The position numbers and the translations under genes were made by a program. The notes under the pieces are model-generated. The model was not told the DNA's origin. It ran no database searches and saw only the letters and a program-made list of their open reading frames with translations. Shown here piece by piece: positions 57,401 to 64,000 of a DNA stretch of 64,000 nucleotides. The stretch's first letter is position 1, and each line of letters opens with the position of its first letter. Where the stretch lies: assembly GCA_963281255.1 (NCBI GenBank), contig OY725488.1:1-64000 (forward strand), written 5' to 3'. Origin of the DNA: Aphrocallistes beatrix (taxonomy: Eukaryota; Porifera; Hexactinellida; Sceptrulophora; Aphrocallistidae).

Positions 57401-59837
57401 CCCCGTTGTAGCGCCTGCAGTTCTTGAAGATACGCCGGAAGTCTTTCGCGAATTGTTCCTGGGATGACAAGTTTAAGCTTATTTCTCAGACAAAAAAGAC
57501 GCAAATTACAACCCTTAGCCACTAGCAGCTGTGTCTGATGTCATCCATGGTTCATATTGAGACTTACAAGTATGTGGCGAGTGGCACTTAAAGTGACTGG
57601 TGAGGTAACGGCTTTACTTCCTGGATTTCACTCAAATACAGAAAGGATACAAAACCAACCTTAGTGGAGTACTCCTCATTCTTCAACTTCTTCTCTACAG
57701 ACAAGACGTCCATGGGGCGTTTGATGACGTCATGGTACCCGGGTGCTATGGCATCTGTCACCGGGTCTACGAAGGGCCAGCAGTCTGTGTGCTTTTTCAG
57801 TTCATCCACCAACTAGCGAGAAACCTGAATTAACGAATCGTAGAGGCAGAGGCAGAGAGAAGAATAAAACTCAAACCTTCAGCATTGCTATCCTTAGTTC
57901 CTCCTCTGTCATCTCTTCCTCCAAGTCTGTGACCAGAGAAGAGGCGGCCTTCTTTCTCGGCCCCTGTATGTTCCCTAAAGACAGTCACTAGGTTACAATC
58001 CATGGTACCTGATAGACGCTGCACTGTACCTGAGTACGCCTCCTTCCACTCTTGATCCCTCTTCTCCCGCTCCATCTCCCTCTCCCGCTTCCTCTCCTCC
58101 TCCACCTCAGAGTCGAAGCTGTCGCTCTCCTCGCTCTCCTCACACACCCCCGCACACTCAGGACTCTGTCTGCTCTTGCGCGGGTCCTCGGGGACGCCCA
58201 TGAAACTGATCTGCTCCGGCGGGTAGCTCGGCTTCATCTTCTTGTGCAACCTCTCCGATGTCCTCCTCGACGTGTCTCCCTCTATGTGCAGACACAACTC
58301 AATGAGAGACGATATTTGCATTAAACTAGGCCTGTTCACTACTCACCCATAGCAACAGTAGGGGCGAGTGGAATTAGAGTCCTGTCTGCATCGATCTGAG
58401 AGAGAGAGGGCAAGAGTTCGTCTCTGACACAGTCGCACAGCTCAACTTCACACGAGTGAGGAGACTCCTCCAGTGAGCTCACCAGCTCCCTCCAGTCTTT
58501 GAGACTATCGCACACCACAGACCAACCTACACACAGCACATCACTACGAGGTAGCAAGCAGGCCGAGGAACTGATGCCACGCCACTACCTGTGCGGGAGG
58601 AAAACTCGTTCTCCCCCACCGCGGGGGTCTGCTCCCTGGTGCGAGGAGGAGGGGCGCTTCCCTCTGTGACCGGACTGCTGCTGTCCGTCTGTCTGGAAGT
58701 ATCTGCATCACATCCGTAACACCAAAATAGAGACAGTAAGGTTCTAGCTAGAATGGACCGACCTTGAGAACCGTGAGTCTCGTTAGGAAGAGCTTTCTGT
58801 CTAGAGGACCGGGTCACCCTCTTGCTCCCGTCCACTCGCAAGCTGTCCTCTCCGGAAGTACAGCTGTCTACATCTGAAGTGTCACCTGTCAGTGGGGCAC
58901 CTTTCGGAAGCACAGTCTTCTTCACTCGACTCTTGGCAGTGCTGGGTGTCCTTGGGGTGTGTTGCTGCTTCTTGCTCCCAGAGCTGGAGGAAGGAGTGCC
59001 CACCTCTCTGTGAGATCTGAGACTGGAGGAGGTCCTGTACCTTCATGCACATTACGATCACATAAACATAGCAGGAGGGTACGACCGTGTCTTACAGTTC
59101 AATCCGACCTCTTGTTGTACTGCTGAGCCTCCTTGCTCTCCTGGTAGAGGCGCATCCCGTAGAAGTACCAGTACCTGTTCCCTCTCCGGTCCGTGCCGAC
59201 CTCTTCTAGCCGCATCTCCTGGGGGTCCACGCACTTGAGGCAATCTGTGACGTCATCCAGCTCCAGGCGCCAGTGACACAGTCTGTGCAATATCTCAACC
59301 TTGGTCCTGGTGTGGATCTGCGAGTAGGCCAGGTGTTCCATTGGATTGTACTTCTCGTTCAGGAACTCACAGCGCCATACGAAGTGCAGTTTTAGCAGCA
59401 GTTCCCAGTTGTCAACTCCTGCAACAGAGGTAATGATTGCTAGAGAGCAGGAGTAGCTTCTCTAACTATGGAACTAATTCTAATAAGTCCGATAAGATTG
59501 ATGCGACTATTTATTCTGGAACCGGTGCGTATCTTTTTGCACTCCTCCAGCTTGGCTACACTGCTTCTTACGTACCAATCTCTTTCTTCTCAAGAATTCC
59601 TTTCAGGAATGCGATGTGGATGTCGACGATGAGTGGATGCACCTGTTCACAGCCAGTAGTGCCATTCGAGACGCTGGGGAGCAGTGCGGACTCGAACTCC
59701 TCGATCTCGAACAGCGGGAACTCGAGTGCCTCTGAAAAAGTGTGGCAGAAGTGTGCGATGCAAGGGACCTCCCACCAGGATCTGACCTCGGAGAGAGTGG
59801 TGGTGGGGTCCGTGCTCTCTGACACGGACTGAGTCAT
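54466..59837 (-). CDS. CECR2-like bromodomain chromatin-remodelling protein
   Basis: Seventeen exons: 59837-59576, 59418-59109, ~59034-58763, 58702-58589, 58526-58347, 58281-58030, 57974-57877, 57812-57660, 57458-~57320, 57257-57156, 57094-56681, 56618-56474, 56412-56309, 56251-56099, 56034-55546, 55487-55173, 55112-54466. The frame holds to about 1382 aa (human CECR2 about 1480). The N-terminus has the CECR2 DDT-like region (SEVRSWWEVPCIAHFC, residues 16-31) and HRLCHWRLELDDV...RYWYFYGMRLY. The bromodomain (about 487-593) has WPFVDPV, YHDVIKRPMD and NCRRYNGADNEY, keeping the acetyl-lysine-contact Asn. A long Pro/Tyr-rich tail and a poly-Asn tract (about 1240) follow. CECR2 partners ISWI-type ATPases (CERF complex). 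The exon 2/3 and 9/10 junctions are provisional. Confidence 0.92.
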
Positions 59838-60447
59838 GGGAGGTCTGAGGTGTATGCTAGAACTCAACTTTGATTGCCGTTAATTAAAACTAGAATTTGA
59901 TTCGATATAATCATTCTAAATCGTAAAACTGAGAGATTATATCGAAGCAGATACGCCGGATAGCAACGCGTGTCTGTTTATGGAATTCATTTTATTATTT
60001 TCTGTAAACTGAGGACATACAAATAAAGCGTTTGTGTGTCACAAGCCATATCAAGTTTTAAGAAAGGAGAATGAGAATCTATCTAAAGACCCCACATGTA
60101 ATGATGTAACACTTGTATTGGCACAAATCGGCAAAAAGATTCGTGAAGACGTGTCTTTATTTGACACTATAAGAGGTATGCATAACTAATGTAGGGGAGA
60201 GAACGAGAAAACTTTCCATGACATTATGGGATCAGGTGGGTACTTGGGGTTTCTTTAGGGCCAAAATTCAATAGCTGTTTTCCTAAATAAGACAAGAGGG
60301 AAGATACAATGCATACCTAAGTTCATATGAAAATAATCCAGTCATCATATATATAAAAATTGAAAAACAAAAATTACAAAACAAAATGAAAATCTTGTTA
60401 ATAAGGGAATATCATGTTAAGAGTCTTTCCAAGGAATTCTGTACATA
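59838..60447. other. CECR2 5' flank and 3' flank of the next gene
   Basis: About 600 bp without a gene. Both neighbours are on the minus strand. Confidence 0.45.
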
Positions 60448-62322
60448 TCAACTATCTTGTGGCTGTTTGACTGGTACCAAGACCAAATTTGAAAAGAGGA
60501 ATGAAGCTTTCTTCGGTTCAGTGGTGATATGTCTGACTCCGTCGTATTCTCCGTCACAAGTCCCGACTTCTCTAAAAAAACTGATTCCAGAAATCGATTT
60601 CTTGAGTTTGGAGTCCTGGAAAGTGCACTGTAGCATTCCGCTGATGTGGTGGAGGGAGTCGGGCGTAGGTTTGCAGTAGACAATGCTCTTCTCGTACTTC
60701 TTCGGGTCGAGGTAGGAGAGAGGCAGAACCAGGATTTCACACTTATTCTCATTTGCAATGAAGAAAGGTCCGTAAACCGGATCCTGTCTGCTCGCTTGTT
60801 GAGGTTTAGAAAGAGCAGAAGGCCTGGGGGGGAGAGGAAGGGGATTTTTAATGCAATATATCTCTTTATTCATCTTAGAAAGTGCCTCTCTAGTTTCCTC
60901 AAGGTCAGATTCTAAGCGCGCCTTTTCACCGTGCAGATAATCAATGATCTTCTCAGATCTGACTTTAGCCTCAATAGCTTCCTTCTCTTTCTCTCCGCAC
61001 TTCCTTTTTAAATCAGATAACTCCTTATTAAGTTCATCTATTTTTACAATTTCATCTGTATTAAAATAATTTGTTGCCATCTTGTCCTTGATCACTTTAG
61101 TTGAATCGAATTCGCTCCAGAACGTGGTCAGGTCAGAATCTTTCAAATTATTGAAATCTGGGGGAGGCGTGTTTACATAATAGACTGTTCTTATAAACTT
61201 ACATGTTCACGTAATTAATCTAAACTACCTATATGTCCTATATTTCCTTTAGCTTTACTCTTAACCAACTGCTCTTTCAGATCGTCCAACTCTTTCTTAA
61301 ACCTGTTTCTCTCAAGAATTGCGTTATTCTTGTCTGCAGCTATCACTTCTTTATCTGCTTCCAATCTACTCATAGTCAACATCAGATTCTCATGTTGAGA
61401 ATTCTTGCATTTACCATCTTTAGATTTATCCTTCTCTTTTTTCAACTTTTCATTCTCTTTAAATAAATGTTCACACCTCTGCTCTAAACTTTTAACACGT
61501 TCCTCGGAGTCTTTAAGTTTGTTCTTCATAGATTTCATCGTGTCTCCGTCTTTTGACACCTTCACACTGCTGCTTTTCACTAAGACAAACAAGTAGTATA
61601 AATATGCAGCTTGCAGACTGCACAGCTAGAGTGTAGGGATGAGTGAACTGAGTTCAAGTTGACTTACTCTTCCCATCGGCAGGGTTCGGGGTATTGACAA
61701 GGGAGAGAGTGAATTCTTGAACCACATCCGATTTCTCCAGCACGTAGAAGGGCTCTGTTTCTCCGTTGTAGTCCGAGTCGCTGAGGGTCAGACAGCCGTT
61801 GTGGTTTCCAGGAGTGAGGTAAGCTGAGCTTGTAAATAAGTTATTTAGCTTATCCCAATTCAGTTGAATAGCTCCGTTCAGATTATCAAAGTATGTGATT
61901 TTAGTCTCAATGGTCATGTGCTGCTTCTTCCATATCAGAGTCACAGGCAGGTCCTGTAAACTAGTATCTAAATGGACCATGGATAAGAGAGATAGAGGTA
62001 GATATGTACTAGCTACTATGTACAAATAACCTAATGATTGGCTGCGCTGATAATTATGTCCAGTCATCTTGTGCTCTCCATTTTGACCTGAGTAGTGGGG
62101 AGGGTCAGGGGGCTGGAGGGAAGGATGTCCCCTATAGTCTCTAACTCTATCAATATGAATGTACTCTTTGAAAGAACAGATGGTCATGTGGACATCTTTA
62201 TCCTTCTCACTCTGGAATTGATTTCTGCAGAACGCGCACTGCCATACTAAGTTCAGGTTGTGAGCGCTTTTGGACTTGGAAGGCATCTTTGAGTTGATTT
62301 TTGTTTTCTCAGTGGAAGCCAT
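60448..62322 (-). CDS. zinc-finger/coiled-coil protein with CAP-Gly-like C-terminus, paralog 1
   Basis: Three exons (62322-61668, 61579-61229, 61157-60448) join in phase to 571 aa. Residues about 30-50 form a C-x2-C-x12-H-x3-C zinc finger (CAFCRNQF...HMTIC). About 117-210 is a beta-rich domain of unknown type (VTLIWKKQ, ITYFDNLNGAIQLNW, GNHNGCLTL). About 220-420 is a coiled coil rich in Lys and Glu. The last ~90 residues resemble a CAP-Gly fold (SGISFFREVGTCDGEYDGVR, then EPKKASFLFSNLVLVPV). The spacing recalls the third CAP-Gly domain of CYLD. No peptidase domain is present. CAP-Gly domains bind EEY/Y tails of tubulin or adaptors, so a cytoskeletal or scaffold role is possible. Residues ~80-115 are less like coding sequence and could be a retained intron, but no in-phase junction fits. 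Confidence 0.65.
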
Positions 62323-62449
62323 CTCAAGAGCTACCGTACGGATACTAGATTGTTATCGTACTTAAGAGAATTAAATTAGTAAAAATAAAAGTACATATAC
62401 CAAATAATAACAATTACAGTCAATAATTCAAGTGGGTAGTACACCCGTG

Positions 62450-63983
62450 TCAAGTTGATATGTACACACTGTTGTTTGGAAAGAATCCCCCCCTGCCTTC
62501 AGGAGCATCGAACCACTCCTTCTCCTTGTACACCCCATTTGACAGCCCCACCACCTTAGTTGGAAATCTGACTCCGGCTAACGTAGTGCCCTCATCCCCG
62601 AACAAACATTCCAATACTCCTTCCAAGTAGCGAGGTGTCCGGCTAGCATCCTCACACTCACACACGACTCGGTGTCCCTTGTGCTTCTCAGCATCCAGCA
62701 GGTTCGTGATAGGCCGCAGCCTCAACTCTCTCCCCTCGTGGCTGACGGCCTTCACTTCGCTATTGAGGTCCGGATTGAACTCGGGAGAATACAGCTTACC
62801 ATCCGTCTGCTTGGACGCCTGGGTTTCTCTTGGGAGGGGCTTGGAGCGAGAGGGGATAGGGGGAGGGGTCGCATCTTCACCCTTAGGCTGCATGCTGAGG
62901 TTCTGACTCAGCTCCTGATTCTCCTTCTGAGCGGAGAAGAGAGAGGCCCGTACCTGTGTAAGTTCCTTCTCCAGCTTCTGTTTCTGATCTCGGAGGAGAT
63001 CCGAGTAGTCATTAGCCACCTTCTTATCGCTCTTCAACTTTTCATTCTCCTTGTACAGACCCACCTTCTCACTCTCCAACTCCCGTATCTGCATCCGTAA
63101 GTTCTCCTCCACCTGGAAACCTGTCTCCCTTCCCGCCCCGTTCCCGTCCTTCTCGGTCTCCTTCAGCCCTTCTTTCTGAGCGGACTTGAGGCGTTCTCTA
63201 ACTTCCTCCAGCTCCCCCTCTACACCCGCCTTCTGACCGCAGAGGTTCTTTTCAACCTTCAGACTTTCTTTCTCCTTCAACAATTGCTTTTGCTGATTCT
63301 CCAACTCCTGTATCTGCGCTCTCAAGTTCTCTTCCCCCTGCAAACCCGTCTCGGCCTCCTCCAGCCTTTTCTTCAGGACGGAGTTGTCTCTCCGCAGCTC
63401 TTCCACCTCTCGTCTCAGACCATTATTCTCCTCGACTGTCTGGGCAAGAGCTCGATTGAGTTTGTCTCCCTCCTCTTTCCGTCCCATCAGCTCTGAGCTC
63501 CTCCCCTCCAGGTCTGCGCTCAGTTTGTTCAGCGTCGCTTCCAGTTCCCTTACTCTGTCCTGGTCGGACTTGCCCCTCTGAGCGCTACTGCCGTCTGTCC
63601 TCATTAGGTCGGACTGAGTGACGTTTCCTGAGAGACAAAGGTCATGAATACCACTCACTCAGTTATGTTGTGCAGTGTCTAACTTCTCTGAGGAGGGAGC
63701 TTGGGGTTCTGCTCCTGCTCCATTGAGATGAGGATCTTCTGAGGGCCTGAGCCTCCTGCTTCCACCAAGAAGGGATTGATGGGTAGGACGCTGTCCCGTA
63801 GCCCCAGACTGAGACAGCCCGAGTGCTGGCCGAGGGAGAGCTTGGTCTCGCACTGGAAGCTCTCGGACTTCTGATTCCACAGCAGCACCATCACCCCCTC
63901 CACGTTGTCTATGTAGGTCACTTCTCTCTCTGAGGTGGAGGCCTCGTTCACCCAGATCAGCACCGTCTGTCTCTCCTGCACGC
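62450..63983 (-). CDS. coiled-coil protein with CAP-Gly-like C-terminus, paralog 2 (5' end outside window)
   Basis: Two exons are visible (63983-63684, 63627-62450), in phase, 492 codons. The first exon starts at an acceptor at 63984-63985, so upstream exons are missing. It encodes the same beta-rich domain as paralog 1 (TVLIWVNEA, VTYIDNVEGVMVLLW, GQHSGCLSL versus GNHNGCLTL). Exon 2 has a long Glu/Lys/Leu coiled coil, a Pro-rich linker (PPPIPSRSKPLPRE, a possible SH3 ligand) and a CAP-Gly-like end (LAGVRFPTKVVGLSNGVY, WFDAPEGRGGFFPNNSVYI). The intron after the beta-domain lies at the same place and phase as in paralog 1. Tandem orientation and 127-bp spacing indicate a local duplication. Whether it has the zinc finger cannot be seen. 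Confidence 0.65.
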
Positions 63984-64000
63984 CTACACAGCAGACTTAT

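Noticed and set aside
53252-58324. Long plus-strand ORFs opposite PDE12 and CECR2
   Set aside because: They are shadows of GC-rich exons on the minus strand; their sequences are Arg/Gly-rich without domains.
61960-62085. An intron inside exon 1 of paralog 1
   Set aside because: Comparison with paralog 2 suggests a boundary near DLPVTLIW. The only donor (GTCAAA at about 62083) and the acceptors near 61973 do not keep phase, so the continuous frame was kept.
1-64000. tRNA or rRNA genes
   Set aside because: No A-box/B-box pair or rRNA-like core was recognised by eye; a covariance-model scan would decide.

Overview
This looks like about 64 kb of nuclear DNA from a multicellular animal. It is AT-rich between genes, and its genes carry short GT-AG introns (many about 40-200 bp). 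The proteins are animal types: two tetraspanins, a CD225/dispanin, an EGF-repeat type I membrane protein, a CECR2-type bromodomain protein, PDE12, COX6B and an ATGL-like patatin lipase. Many small DNA transposons (hAT, TA-target, mariner, piggyBac-like) suit an invertebrate. A sponge or other early-branching animal is possible, but the species cannot be settled from this window.

Layout. 1-9447 is a nearly perfect tandem array of a 157-bp satellite (about 55 monomers). Seven monomers carry the same 117-bp insert flanked by TTAA, which looks like a piggyBac-type MITE co-amplified with the satellite. 10.2-12.8 kb is a ZNF622/REI1 homolog with a dead mariner in its intron. 13.3-13.7 kb is a small intronless Maf-like bZIP (minus). 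16-17 kb is a tetraspanin (plus). 17.6-18.6 kb is a small gene with an N-myristoylation start. 20.9-26.2 kb is a five-exon PDZ protein. 27-27.9 kb is a foldback element with two 448-bp arms. 28.5-31.6 kb is a PNPLA2/ATGL-like lipase. 34.0 kb holds a possible 47-residue coiled-coil ORF. 34.8-39.2 kb is a 923-residue EGF-repeat receptor-like protein (minus). 41.4-42.7 kb is a second tetraspanin (minus). 43.9-45.2 kb is a CD225/dispanin (plus). 45.4-47.2 kb is a pile of nested small transposons. 47.6-48.0 kb is a second small Maf-like bZIP (minus). 50.4-50.7 kb is COX6B (minus). 51.9-54.1 kb is PDE12 (minus). 54.5-59.8 kb is a 17-exon CECR2 homolog (minus). 60.4-64.0 kb holds two adjacent paralogs (zinc finger in the first, beta-rich domain, coiled coil, CAP-Gly-like C-terminus), the second running off the window.

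The genes do not form an operon or one pathway. COX6B and PDE12 are both mitochondrial and are neighbours on the same strand, probably by chance. Exon models were built by hand from splice-site motifs. In almost every multi-exon gene the junction phases agree across all exons, which is the main support for them.

The most unusual features are the satellite with its hitch-hiking TTAA insert (a TATA box inside a perfect inverted repeat), the 448-bp-arm foldback element, a cluster of palindromic 18-mers at 51 kb, and the unrecognised paralog pair at the right end.
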